In this document: piece by piece, positions 1 through 7,997 of the stretch | Layout of the letters: each line of letters begins with the position of its first letter | Position numbering within the stretch: position 1 is the first letter of the stretch | Assembly: GCA_002441395.1 (NCBI GenBank) | Contig: DJVZ01000038.1 | Coordinates: forward strand, 66,694 to 82,843 | Source of the DNA: Spirochaetaceae bacterium UBA6243 | GTDB lineage: Bacteria > Spirochaetota > Spirochaetia > Treponematales > Rectinemataceae | DNA length: 16,150 bases | Direction: 5' to 3' | Position numbers and translations under genes: made by a program | The notes under the pieces: generated by a model | The model's database searches: none | What the model saw: only the letters and a program-made list of their open reading frames with translations | What the model was told of the DNA's origin: nothing

Positions 1-656
1 GCGTCCGCATCGAGAGCGAGGGTCAGCTTGTCTACGAGAGAAGAGGATGCAGCGGTCGCATAGATATAGCTGTTGGCCGGGGTGTTGCGGAAGCCGAGTC
101 GTGCGGTTACGCCTTTGACTGCGAGCACATCCGCGCCAACCCAGAATTCGTCGCTGGTGCCGAGGTATCCGCCGACGACCTTGGCCACATCCTTTACGGT
201 GTAGGAAAGACCAACGTTGGTATTCTCAAACTTGTCGAGGGTGGAGAACACACCAAGTCCAACGCCCATGTAGGAAACCTGGCCCATCATACCATTCTGG
301 ACGTTCGCCATGCGGGTGGAGAAGCCGTTTCCATCGATGTATGAGGTAAGGCGCGCACCACCGGTCTCGCGGAGTCTACCGGCGAGCACTTTGAGCTCGG
401 GCAGGACCTGATAGGACACAGAGTAATTTCTTACCTGTTTGAAAATATCTTCGGCTCCCACTACTGTCGCAGAAAATCCCACGCCGCCAGATGAATAGTT
501 GTAATAGGTCTCGCTGTAGAGCGTCGGGCCCGCGCCATCCATAAAATCGCCATAGGAATCCAGGTAAGCGCCAAATGTCGCAACGGCTTTCTGATCGTCA
601 GCAAATACTGCACCGACCATCGCCAATGCGAGAAGCAGAACGATTAGCTTCTTCAT
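1..656 (-). CDS. Exported, probably outer-membrane beta-barrel protein (3' end beyond window)
   Basis: Reading the minus strand from ATG at 656 gives about 218 open codons up to the left edge, so the C-terminus is missing. Residues 1-19 form a classical signal peptide (MKKLIVLLLALAMVGAVFA) with a V-F-A signal peptidase I site before DDQ. The mature part is rich in Gly, Tyr, Ser and alternating polar/hydrophobic stretches, such as VGFSATVVG, LKVLAGRL, VGLGVFST and VARLGF-like segments. This is the pattern of short amphipathic beta strands of an outer-membrane barrel. It has no lipobox cysteine. The start is fixed by a perfect AAGGAGG at 664-670, 7 nt from ATG, and a strong promoter lies upstream, so high expression is likely. 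I do not recognise the family. A porin-like or spirochaete major surface protein is an inference from composition; a soluble periplasmic protein is the alternative. Confidence 0.8.
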   Translation of the reverse strand, partial: MKKLIVLLLALAMVGAVFADDQKAVATFGAYLDSYGDFMDGAGPTLYSETYYNYSSGGVGFSATVVGAEDIFKQVRNYSVSYQVLPELKVLAGRLRETGGARLTSYIDGNGFSTRMANVQNGMMGQVSYMGVGLGVFSTLDKFENTNVGLSYTVKDVAKVVGGYLGTSDEFWVGADVLAVKGVTARLGFRNTPANSYIYATAASSSLVDKLTLALDAD

Positions 657-663
657 GTCTAAT

Positions 664-670
664 CCTCCTT
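664..670 (-). promoter_or_regulatory. Ribosome binding site of the outer-membrane protein gene
   Basis: On the minus strand the sequence is AAGGAGG followed by 7 nt and then ATG at 656. It is a full-strength Shine-Dalgarno sequence at ideal spacing and fixes the start of the exported protein. Confidence 0.8.
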
Positions 671-729
671 GAAAAGTAGATCAGGGCCTTGCCAACGGCT
701 CGGGTATCCCCTCTCTAAGTTCATTCAGA

Positions 730-759
730 AGTATATATCGGCACTTTTTGTACTGTCAA
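730..759 (-). promoter_or_regulatory. Near-consensus sigma-70 promoter of the outer-membrane protein gene
   Basis: On the minus strand a perfect -35 TTGACA (754-759) is followed by an 18-nt spacer and -10 TATACT (730-735). Transcription would start near 723 and give a leader of roughly 65 nt before ATG at 656. This is one of the two best promoter matches in the window. Confidence 0.7.
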
Positions 760-1018
760 GCACATTTGATTCAAGTTTTTTCATAAAATATTCAGATTGT
801 TTCATGCCAGATGGCGCATGTATGCAAAATACGCGCCGCAGCCAAAATATATATTCATATTCGGCGCATTCTTTCCGGCACTCGGGAGAACTCTGTCTCC
901 TCCCACAACCGACTGTGCTTGAAAACTGCTGCATCACCTCCTTCGCTGACGTACCTCTATACTCTACACCTATTATCGGCACCAAACGGACAAAAGTAAA
1001 GTGCATCTTCGCCTTCCA

Positions 1019-2356
1019 TTACGGAATACGCGCAACAATATCCCTAAGCCAGGGTTTTTTCTCGAGATCGCGCTGCAGGCCCTCGGCGCGCGCTTTATTC
1101 GAATAATCGCGGTTCTCAAAGGAATAGTGATAGTTCGTGTGCACATCGTACGTTCCGTTGATAAGCGCTACCGTGTCCTCGGTCATGACGAGCTCTTCAT
1201 CGGTAGGGATGACGAAGACCTTGACTTTCGAGCCGGGGCCGGTGATGTCGAGTTCGGCGTTGCGGCACTTTGCGAGCGCGTTCTTTTTCTCGTCGACGAC
1301 GATGCCCAGCTCTTCGAGCCCCTCGGTCGCCAGCTTGCGAATCTCCGGGCCCATTTCACCGACGCCTGCCGTGAAGACGAGGGCATCGACATGGCCGAGG
1401 GCGGCATAGTAGGCACCGATATATTTCTTTATGCGGTAACCTTCTACCTGCTGAGTGAGCAGCGCGACGGGATCGCCCTTTTCGGCGGCGTTCTCGACGT
1501 CGCGGCGGTCGGCCCATTTTGTTGAGAGGCCGAGGACGCCCGATTCCTTGTTGAGCTTCTTCTCGATTTCGGCGGCGGTCATGCCGGTTTTGCGCATGAC
1601 ATGGAAAACGATTCCCGCGTCCATATCGCCGCTTCTGGTGCCCATCACGAGCCCCTCCAGCGGGGTCAAACCCATCGAAGTGTCGAAGGAACAGCCATTC
1701 TTGACTGCGTTGATGGACGAGCCGTTGCCGATATGGGCGATGATGAGGTTCGTCTCGAAGGGATCCTTGCCGAGGAGCACGGCCGCGCGCTTCGCGTTGT
1801 AGAGGAAGCTCGTCCCGTGGAAGCCGTAGCGGCGGACCATGTATTTTTCGTACCACTCGCGGGGAAGAGCGTACATGTAGCTCGACGCCGGCATGGTCTG
1901 GTGCCAGGCGGTGTCCATAATCGCGCAGTGCGGAACATTGGGGAGGATGCTGGTGGCAGCCTCGACGCCCATGAGGTTGGCGGGGTTGTGCAGGGGCGCA
2001 AGGTCGTTCAGAGACCTGAATGTCTCGAGGAATTCTTCATTGATAATAGAGGATTTCGCAAATTTCGAGCCGCCGTGGACCATGCGGTGGCCAACCGCCT
2101 TGATCATCGACAGATCAGGAATGACACCGACTTCCGGATCGGTGAGGGTTTTCAGGATGAGCTCGATGGCGACCACATGATTGGGGCACTCGTGCTCGAC
2201 TTCGTAGTCGGGTCGACCGCGCACCTTGTGGGTTATGAATGAACCGCCAATGGTGACGCGCTCAACGATTCCATTTGCGAGCACATCCTTTTTATCCCAA
2301 TCGTACACTTGGTACTTTACGGAAGATGAGCCGCAGTTGAGGGTTAAAATGACCAT
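1019..2356 (-). CDS. ackA: Acetate kinase
   Basis: The enzyme transfers phosphate between acetyl phosphate and ADP, making ATP and acetate in fermentation; it is cytosolic. The 445-residue product opens with the ASKHA signature LTLNCGSSSVKY and carries VGHRMVHGG, APLHNPAN, MDTAWHQTMP, RYGFHGTS, AHIGNGSS and MGTRSGDMD. The residues equivalent to Asn7, Arg91, His123, Asp148, His180 and Arg241 of the Methanosarcina enzyme fall at exactly those positions, and the catalytic glutamate lies in PTDEEL near 387. AGGAG (2364-2368) sits 7 nt before the ATG. The usual core ends near residue 400; about 45 extra residues follow, rich in charged and aromatic residues and ending in KKPWLRDIVARIP. No phosphotransacetylase gene adjoins it. 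It lies downstream of priA in the same direction but has its own promoter. Confidence 0.97.
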   Translation of the reverse strand: MVILTLNCGSSSVKYQVYDWDKKDVLANGIVERVTIGGSFITHKVRGRPDYEVEHECPNHVVAIELILKTLTDPEVGVIPDLSMIKAVGHRMVHGGSKFAKSSIINEEFLETFRSLNDLAPLHNPANLMGVEAATSILPNVPHCAIMDTAWHQTMPASSYMYALPREWYEKYMVRRYGFHGTSFLYNAKRAAVLLGKDPFETNLIIAHIGNGSSINAVKNGCSFDTSMGLTPLEGLVMGTRSGDMDAGIVFHVMRKTGMTAAEIEKKLNKESGVLGLSTKWADRRDVENAAEKGDPVALLTQQVEGYRIKKYIGAYYAALGHVDALVFTAGVGEMGPEIRKLATEGLEELGIVVDEKKNALAKCRNAELDITGPGSKVKVFVIPTDEELVMTEDTVALINGTYDVHTNYHYSFENRDYSNKARAEGLQRDLEKKPWLRDIVARIP

Positions 2357-2389
2357 TTCAGAACTCCTGGCGAGAAAAATAATGGTGTT

Positions 2390-2418
2390 ATTGTAGCACT
2401 GAACGCAAGGGCGCGCAA
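2390..2418 (-). promoter_or_regulatory. Probable extended -10 promoter of ackA
   Basis: On the minus strand TACAAT (2390-2395) is preceded by TGC, making an extended -10 element. A weak -35, TTGCGC (2413-2418), lies 17 nt upstream. The leader would be about 25 nt, ending in the AGGAG of ackA. This suggests that ackA is transcribed separately from the long operon ending in priA. Confidence 0.5.
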
Positions 2419-2430
2419 GAAATTGGCCGC

Positions 2431-2460
2431 GGCCGGCGAAAAAACCCCTCCGCGCCGACC
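2431..2460 (-). terminator. GC-rich hairpin between priA and ackA, possible weak terminator
   Basis: On the minus strand GGTCGGCG (2453-2460) can pair with CGCCGGCC (2431-2438), giving 8 bp with one G-U pair and a 14-nt loop that contains the T run. A perfect 10-bp palindrome, GGCCGCGGCC, follows at 2425-2434 and overlaps it. There is no U tract after the stem, so it is not a canonical intrinsic terminator. Confidence 0.3.
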
Positions 2461-2480
2461 CATGTCCGCCTTTGCGCCTT

Positions 2481-4499
2481 TTACATCATCTGCACGGGGT
2501 CGATGTCGATTTCGAGATAGACTGATGAAATTGGGCTGATACTGCGTCTGAACACTTTTACAAAACGCTGCAAATGAGAAAAACTGTGGGCACGGAAAAT
2601 GAGCTGATAGCGGTGATTGTCCGCGACAATGGCGAGAGGGCATTCGGAAGGACCGAGCACTTCAACATCTGCGAACAGGGCTTCCCTGGCAAGGCGGTGG
2701 GCGACAGCGGCACACTTTGCGGCGGTTTCGCGGGCATCGCGGTGCGATTTCGAGCGAAACACGATGCGGCACAGGCGCGTCGCCGGCGGAAATTCGAGCT
2801 GCCGGCGCGCTTCGAGCTCGCGTTCCAGAAAGCCGGGGACATCGCCCGCCGCCGCCATGCGAATGATGGGGCTTTCGGGCTTTCGCGTCTGAACAAAGAC
2901 AAGTCCGTCGGGGCGATGGCGCCCCGCCCTTCCCGCAACCTGCACGATCAGCGAGAAAACCCGTTCCGCCGCGCGGAAATCGGGCATCGAAAGCCCCTGG
3001 TCCGCCATCAGGATGCCGACCACGCGCACGCCGGGAAAATTGAGGCCTTTGGCGACCATCTGCGTGCCGACGAGAAGGTCGATTTCGCCGCGCCTGAACG
3101 CGCGGAGCGTATCTTCGAGCTTGCCCTTTGTGCTCGCCGTATCGGTATCGAGGCGGGCGTGACTTATGTCGGGAAAATGCTCGTGCAGTTCTTCTTCGAC
3201 ACGCTCGGTGCCATAGCTCGCCCAGACGAGGTCGAGCGAGCCGCACTCAGGACACGCGCCCGGCTTGGATTCGCTGTAACCGCAGTAATGGCAGACGAGG
3301 CGGCCACTCGTCTTGTGATAGGTGAGCGGCACGGAACAGTGTCTGCAGAGGACTTCGGCGCCGCAGGTCTGGCAGATGAGCGTGCGCGCAAAGCCGCGGC
3401 GGTTCAGGAAGAGGATGGATTGGCGGCCCGCGCTCTTCGCGTCGCGGAGAGCCTGGGCGAGCTCTTCGGATATGAGGCCCTGACGCCCGCGCATGTCGAT
3501 GATGTGGATGCCCGGAAAGGAGCCGCCCGCGGGGCGATTCGTGAGGCTGAAGCGGCGCATGCGGCCGTCCGCGCAGGCCTGCCAGGCTTCAGGGGAAGGG
3601 GTGGCGCTCCCCATGACAATGCGCGCTCTGGCGAGGCGCGCGCGGTGCATGGCGACCTGGCGGGCGTGGTAGCGGGGAGTGGTGCCGCTCTTATAGCCCG
3701 TGTCGTGCTCTTCGTCGATGATGATGAGGCCGAGGCCGGAGATGGGCGCGAAGACGGCACTGCGCGCGCCGACGACGATGCGCGCTTCGCTCTTTGCGAT
3801 GCGGCGCCACTCGGCGAGCTTGCGCGAGGGCGTGAGACGCGAGTGAATTATGGCGCATCGGGCGCCGAAGCGGGCGCGCACATCCTGTTCGACCTGACGC
3901 GTAAGGGCTATTTCAGGCACGAGATAGAGCACGCCGCGGCCCTGGGCGAGCGTGGCTTCGGCGAGCTGAAGGAACACTTCGGTCTTGCCGGTGCCGGTCG
4001 GCCCGTAGAGATAGAACATTCCATCCGGCTCGGCGAGAATGCCCTCGAGGGCAGCATTCTGGCCGGGAGTGAGAACGAGCGGCGTACGGCTCATCTCAAC
4101 CTCGTCGAATTCTTCGGCAAGCTCTTTGGGTTCGCGGTGGGCGGAGGGCAGCATGGCGGAAAGTGCTTCACCGAGGGAGCAGTGGTACATCGCGGCGAGC
4201 CATTTGCCGAGTTCAAGCGTCCCGGGGTCGAACAGCGGTTCCGTATCGACAACCCGCAGAATATCGCGGATTTTGTCCGGGGCAAGGCACGTAAGGTCCA
4301 AAGGAAGGGCGCTCACAGGCTTGTTTTCGGTAGAAGGAGCTTCGGCTACTTCGATCACATAGCCGGCGGCTTTCGGCCTTCTTCCAAGCGGGGCTTCCAC
4401 GCGCATGCCTATTTCAACGCGCGCTGACTTGGGATTCCGGTACCAGAAAGTCTCTTCGAGAGGAATCGGATAGGCCACGCGCACGAATGACGCAGGCAT
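2481..4499 (-). CDS. priA: Primosomal protein N' (replication restart helicase PriA)
   Basis: PriA is the 3'-5' DNA helicase that recognises stalled or repaired forks and reloads the replisome. From ATG 4499 the product has 672 residues, a little shorter than the E. coli protein (732). It has an N-terminal DNA-binding region (about 1-135), Walker A GPTGTGKT (166-173), the DEEH box (262-265), GSATPS (297-302), and eight zinc-binding cysteines (376, 379, 385, 388, 403, 406, 416, 419) inserted in the helicase domain. The C-terminal motifs GTQMVAKG (478-485) and QVAGRAGR (520-527) follow. The open frame extends to 4550, but ATG 4499 has GGGGAG 7 nt upstream and gives the usual FVRVAYPIPL opening. 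It starts 4 nt after the stop of the glycosylase gene and is the last gene of the operon. Confidence 0.96.
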   Translation of the reverse strand: MPASFVRVAYPIPLEETFWYRNPKSARVEIGMRVEAPLGRRPKAAGYVIEVAEAPSTENKPVSALPLDLTCLAPDKIRDILRVVDTEPLFDPGTLELGKWLAAMYHCSLGEALSAMLPSAHREPKELAEEFDEVEMSRTPLVLTPGQNAALEGILAEPDGMFYLYGPTGTGKTEVFLQLAEATLAQGRGVLYLVPEIALTRQVEQDVRARFGARCAIIHSRLTPSRKLAEWRRIAKSEARIVVGARSAVFAPISGLGLIIIDEEHDTGYKSGTTPRYHARQVAMHRARLARARIVMGSATPSPEAWQACADGRMRRFSLTNRPAGGSFPGIHIIDMRGRQGLISEELAQALRDAKSAGRQSILFLNRRGFARTLICQTCGAEVLCRHCSVPLTYHKTSGRLVCHYCGYSESKPGACPECGSLDLVWASYGTERVEEELHEHFPDISHARLDTDTASTKGKLEDTLRAFRRGEIDLLVGTQMVAKGLNFPGVRVVGILMADQGLSMPDFRAAERVFSLIVQVAGRAGRHRPDGLVFVQTRKPESPIIRMAAAGDVPGFLERELEARRQLEFPPATRLCRIVFRSKSHRDARETAAKCAAVAHRLAREALFADVEVLGPSECPLAIVADNHRYQLIFRAHSFSHLQRFVKVFRRSISPISSVYLEIDIDPVQMM

Positions 4500-4503
4500 T
4501 CTG

Positions 4504-5355
4504 TTACTCCCCGCCCTTTGAAGTCTGGGCTGGGCCGTCTGCCGTACCATCCATGAGGGCGCGGAACTGCTTCAAGTCTTCCCATGCGGGACGCTTGAGG
4601 CTCGCATCGCGCAAAAGTGCCGAAGGATGAAAGGTTATTCTGACAGGAATGCCTTCAAAGGCAAACGTGCGGCCCCGGAGCCGCGAAATCGCATCGTTCA
4701 CTTCAAGAAGACTGTGCGCGGCGGTGCGTCCGACGCAGAGGATGAACATAGGCCTCAGTATTTCGATTTGGGCACGGAGGTAGCCGATGCAGGCGTCGCG
4801 TTCGGTCGGGGTCGGCTCGCGATTGTTGGGGGGGCGGCATTTGACGATGTTCCCGATATAGCAGTTGGTTTTGCGTGAAAGGCCAATGGCCGCGAGCATT
4901 TTATCGAGGAGGTTGCCCGAGGCGCCCACAAAGGGCAGACCCTGGCGGTCTTCTTCCGCGCCGGGGCCTTCGCCGATCACCAGCACCTGGGGATTGGTGA
5001 CGCCTTCGCCGAAGACTGTGCGCGAGCGGGACTGAGAAAGGACACAGGCTGTACACTGGCGCACGCGCGCTTCGATGTCTTTGAGGCGGGCCTGGCGATC
5101 TTCATTTGCGAAACCAGTCTCATCTTCTGCGCTGGAAGAGTCGCCGAAGGCTGAAGTTCCCTCTTCGGCTTCGATCTGGCGGCCGCTTCGAAAACCATAG
5201 CGGAGAAAATCTTCAATCAGCAGAAGGTCTTCCAAAAATTGCCGGGGCTGGCTGGCAGCTCCTGGCGCGCTTTCAGTTTTAGCGACAGATTCTTGAGTCG
5301 CTTCTTCTTTGGCGACAACTCCCGGGCCACGGCTTACTTCTTCATTCATACGCAT
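4504..5355 (-). CDS. Uracil-DNA glycosylase, family 4 (iron-sulfur) type
   Basis: It removes uracil from DNA as the first step of base excision repair. Residues 97-270 are the glycosylase. They include VIGEGPGAEEDRQGLPFVG (126-144), with the family-4 GEGPG motif, NIVKCRPPNNREP (169-181) and HPSALLR (243-249). Four cysteines, at 101, 104, 173 and 189, have the spacing expected for the 4Fe-4S cluster (CxxC, about 69 residues, C, 16 residues, C). About 95 residues precede the domain. The first 45 are acidic, Ala/Ser-rich and probably disordered; a short segment, LEDLLLIEDFLRYGFRSG (41-58), looks helical. The start is uncertain: ATG 5355 or 5349, neither with a good Shine-Dalgarno sequence, 9 or 15 nt after the stop of the GH2 gene, so translation may depend on coupling. 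A distant SPO1 DNA polymerase-like glycosylase of another subfamily is the only alternative. Confidence 0.92.
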   Translation of the reverse strand: MRMNEEVSRGPGVVAKEEATQESVAKTESAPGAASQPRQFLEDLLLIEDFLRYGFRSGRQIEAEEGTSAFGDSSSAEDETGFANEDRQARLKDIEARVRQCTACVLSQSRSRTVFGEGVTNPQVLVIGEGPGAEEDRQGLPFVGASGNLLDKMLAAIGLSRKTNCYIGNIVKCRPPNNREPTPTERDACIGYLRAQIEILRPMFILCVGRTAAHSLLEVNDAISRLRGRTFAFEGIPVRITFHPSALLRDASLKRPAWEDLKQFRALMDGTADGPAQTSKGGE

Positions 5356-5364
5356 ACGGTATCA

Positions 5365-7995
5365 TCATTCGACTTTAAGTTCGAGGACGGCCGGCTGTTC
5401 AAAGCGTGGAGAAGAGACCGAAATGCGAACCCGCCCCTTTTCCGCACCACCCGCAACCCAAAATGCGCTGGCTCCGCCGACAAGCGCTCTCTGCGGTGGT
5501 CCGATCAACCGCGCCGGCCCTTCAACCTCAATTGTATAGGGCTCGAATACAAAAGGCACGATATTGTCATATTGATCAAGCGCCTTGACAACGACGCGCG
5601 TGCTGGCCCATTCTTCTTCGTCCCTCGCATCGAGCCTGTTCGCGTCGGCCTCAGCCACGAGCCTTTCCGCCGCGCCATCGGCGCCGAAACCGCGCTCGGC
5701 GACCTCTTTGCCGTCGAGAATGCCCACAAGGCGAATCTTTTCGTCCGCGGAGCCCCAGCCATAGCGCATCACGAGCTCCTCGAGCTTGTGCGTGCTGAGC
5801 TTGTGCCTCAGCATAAAAAAGCCCATGCCAAGCCTTTCCCATATGTTGAGACGGGCTGCCCCTACAGCCATCCCCCTGCCGGCAAGTCTGCGGAACAACT
5901 TTGCGTCCCGCCGTGACCATCCCTCGGCCGCAATTCGCTCGCCGATCAGATCATCGATGACGACAGGCGGGTGCGGCAAATTCGCGAAATGCGCTCTATC
6001 GGGGAAGAATCGCGCGATATAGGCTCCGCCCCGATACACGTCAACGGCGTCACAATTGGTGAACACATGCACAGGAAGCATGTAGCCGGCATTGCGTTCA
6101 CCTTTGGCAAAACGCGAGGCAGGCTCAAGTACGATGCGCTCGGAAGGCGCCACTTGGCTCCCGTACACGTAGGCCGCGTACTTCGGGATGCGGAACATGT
6201 CGGCAACGCCGTGGTAGCAGACGCGGTCGCCTGAACCGAAATCCTTGTGCGTGTGATAATCGAAGGCGCACCAGCCGATACATCCCGCCACGCGCGCATT
6301 CGCCATCGCGGCATCGAGAATGTGTGCATGGCGAAGAGCGTGAGCGACAAGGCGTTCTTCCTGATCGAAGCGCTTTGTGGGGAACATGTGGCCTGTATGC
6401 TCGGTGATGAGGTACGGCGCTCTCTTATTGTGCTTCGGGAGCACTTTTGCTGGTTCGGTAATATACAAAGTGCCTTCGCCGTCATGGGTAAAGTCATTGA
6501 AGGTATAAACATCCTCGAGAAGTTCGCTGTGCGCAACATACCGGACACCCGCGGTCTGGCGATAGGAATCGAGTTTTCGCGAAAGTCCGTTCGTGCGGGC
6601 ATAGAATTCGTGATTGTCCTGAGATTCATTGATGCGCACGCCCCAGAGTACGATGCTCGGATGATTCCGGTCGCGGAGAATCATGTCGCGAAGATCGGTC
6701 ATCGCCTGTTCCTGCCATGTGGCGCCGCCGACATGCTGCCAGCCCGGAAGTTCTTCGAAGACAAGAAGGCCGAGCTCGTCGCACGCGTCGAGGAAATGGG
6801 GTGACTGGGGATAATGGCTCGTGCGGACGATGACGCAGCCGAGTTCATGCTTGAGCATTTCCGCGTCGCGCCGCTGGGCATCGGGGCCCATGGCATAGCC
6901 GGCGTAGGGGTACTCCTGATGACGGTTCAGCCCACGCAAAAAAACGCGCCTATGATTGAGATAAAAGCCTGAAGGACCGAATTCCGCGGTACGAAACCCG
7001 ATGCGAATAGTCCTTGTATCGAGCTTCCGGCCCGTCTGGCCGCACAGCGATATCTCAAGATCGTACAAAAAAGGATTGTCGATGTCCCAGAGCCGCGGTT
7101 TGTCGACGCTCAGCGAGAAATTCGCGGAAAGGGAGATGGCATCATTCCGTGCTTGGGCGGGTTGAATCTCGGACAGTGGGGCTTCTGGCAAAAGAACATC
7201 GCCCTCGGCCACAAGGCCTCCGCTGCGAAGCAGGCGCGCACGGAGAGAGCCGTGCTCGATTATCCGCCCCGTGAAACTCTTTGCTTCAACGCTGATCTCG
7301 AGGTGCCATGCCCCATCGAGCGAATCCCCCCGCGGCCGCGACGCCCCCCACACCGCATCAAGCCATGCACCTGGTCGCGCGCAGAGGCTCACCCCCCGAT
7401 AGATGCCGCCGAACGCCAGATAATCCACCACAGCCCCGAAGGGCGGGATCCCGGCATCCTCCGCGCTGTCAACTTCCACAAGAATCCATGCCGAGGGGAC
7501 AGAAACTGCCGCACACGCCTCTACCTGCGGCTGCAGAAAAGGATCGATGCGCACCTCGAAAGGAGTGTACGGCCCCTTGTGGCTGCCTGCGAACCTACCG
7601 TTCACCCAGACGCGGCAGGAAACACTCACCCCCTCGAAGCGCAAAAAGAGAGCCACATCTGTAGGCGCCGCTTTATGGGTCTCGGCCTGGTCCGCCGAGG
7701 TTTGTGCATCCGGCACCGTGCCTGCGAGCGCCCCCACGTCTTCTTTCCTGAGCGCCTTCGCATAGCAGCCTCTGCGGGCAAAAGTTCTTTCATCAAAAGC
7801 ATTGAGGGGCACGCCAATCATGTCGTGCGGCAAATGCACAGGTATCCAGGAGGCACGCCCTTCTCCCGCCGCGGGAGTTCCCGCCGAAGGACCATCAGCG
7901 GTCTCTCTCGCTGGTCCGCCCCAGGCTTCGCTTAAAAACGCATCTGCCACAGGCCCTGGACTGAACCACCAGCCGGCATTCCATGCGCGCTCCAT
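5365..7995 (-). CDS. Glycoside hydrolase family 2 protein (beta-galactosidase-like)
   Basis: This 876-residue enzyme has the GH2 order: an N-terminal jelly roll (about 1-210; LPHDMIG, VWVNGRFAGSHKGPYTPFEV, GGIYRGVSL), an immunoglobulin-like domain (about 212-335), a TIM barrel (about 340-620), then Ig-like domains. The barrel opens with FYLNHRRVFLRGLNRHQ. The likely acid/base is Glu457 in RINESQD and the nucleophile Glu532 in LITEHTG, where most relatives have TEYG. The substrate cannot be told from sequence. There is no signal peptide, so it is probably cytosolic. Two Ala/Gly/Pro-rich insertions (about 23-47 and 84-112) interrupt the jelly roll. An in-frame ATG at 8049 would overlap the upstream gene by 52 nt and add residues unlike GH2; ATG 7995, 2 nt after that gene's stop, starts with the normal WNAGWWFSPGP. 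A sugar enzyme is unexpected among translation and DNA repair genes. Confidence 0.9.
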   Translation of the reverse strand: MERAWNAGWWFSPGPVADAFLSEAWGGPARETADGPSAGTPAAGEGRASWIPVHLPHDMIGVPLNAFDERTFARRGCYAKALRKEDVGALAGTVPDAQTSADQAETHKAAPTDVALFLRFEGVSVSCRVWVNGRFAGSHKGPYTPFEVRIDPFLQPQVEACAAVSVPSAWILVEVDSAEDAGIPPFGAVVDYLAFGGIYRGVSLCARPGAWLDAVWGASRPRGDSLDGAWHLEISVEAKSFTGRIIEHGSLRARLLRSGGLVAEGDVLLPEAPLSEIQPAQARNDAISLSANFSLSVDKPRLWDIDNPFLYDLEISLCGQTGRKLDTRTIRIGFRTAEFGPSGFYLNHRRVFLRGLNRHQEYPYAGYAMGPDAQRRDAEMLKHELGCVIVRTSHYPQSPHFLDACDELGLLVFEELPGWQHVGGATWQEQAMTDLRDMILRDRNHPSIVLWGVRINESQDNHEFYARTNGLSRKLDSYRQTAGVRYVAHSELLEDVYTFNDFTHDGEGTLYITEPAKVLPKHNKRAPYLITEHTGHMFPTKRFDQEERLVAHALRHAHILDAAMANARVAGCIGWCAFDYHTHKDFGSGDRVCYHGVADMFRIPKYAAYVYGSQVAPSERIVLEPASRFAKGERNAGYMLPVHVFTNCDAVDVYRGGAYIARFFPDRAHFANLPHPPVVIDDLIGERIAAEGWSRRDAKLFRRLAGRGMAVGAARLNIWERLGMGFFMLRHKLSTHKLEELVMRYGWGSADEKIRLVGILDGKEVAERGFGADGAAERLVAEADANRLDARDEEEWASTRVVVKALDQYDNIVPFVFEPYTIEVEGPARLIGPPQRALVGGASAFWVAGGAEKGRVRISVSSPRFEQPAVLELKVE

Positions 7996-7997
7996 CG

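Larger units (their letters stand above)
657..1018. other. Gene-free stretch between ackA and the outer-membrane protein gene
   Basis: This 362-base stretch holds the promoter and ribosome binding site listed above. It also holds an 11-nt minus-strand match to the full anti-Shine-Dalgarno complement (AAGGAGGTGAT, 933-943) with no well-placed start codon. An AT-rich segment at 839-861 is flanked by GCGCCG/CGGCGC inverted arms (833-838 and 862-867). Short open frames on both strands cross it, but none has a convincing start, recognisable motif or signal peptide. I see no canonical terminator for ackA; that gene's transcript may read into the stretch. Confidence 0.5.

Noticed and set aside
833..867. 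GCGCCG/CGGCGC arms around an AT-rich core, considered as an operator or riboswitch stem
   Set aside because: A 6-bp stem with a 23-nt loop is too weak, and nothing else there matches a known riboswitch.
725..1006. 93-codon minus-strand frame in the same stretch
   Set aside because: It covers the strong promoter of the next gene and its translation looks random. Only the internal AAGGAGGTGAT is worth noting, and its spacing to the nearest ATG is wrong.
669..1106. 145-codon plus-strand frame across the gene-free stretch before ackA
   Set aside because: It starts inside the ribosome binding site of the outer-membrane protein gene, ends inside ackA antisense, and has no motif or Shine-Dalgarno sequence of its own.
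1601..2242. 213-codon plus-strand frame opposite ackA
   Set aside because: A shadow of ackA with no ribosome binding site or motif; same composition effect as opposite priA.
2574..4427. 617-codon open frame on the plus strand, antisense to priA
   Set aside because: It lies wholly opposite priA, whose motifs are unmistakable. High third-position GC leaves the opposite frame free of stops; the translation is Arg/Ala/Glu/His-rich with no domain.
4500..4550. Longer priA start overlapping the glycosylase gene
   Set aside because: The extra residues are unlike PriA, and ATG 4499 has GGGGAG 7 nt upstream and the conserved opening.
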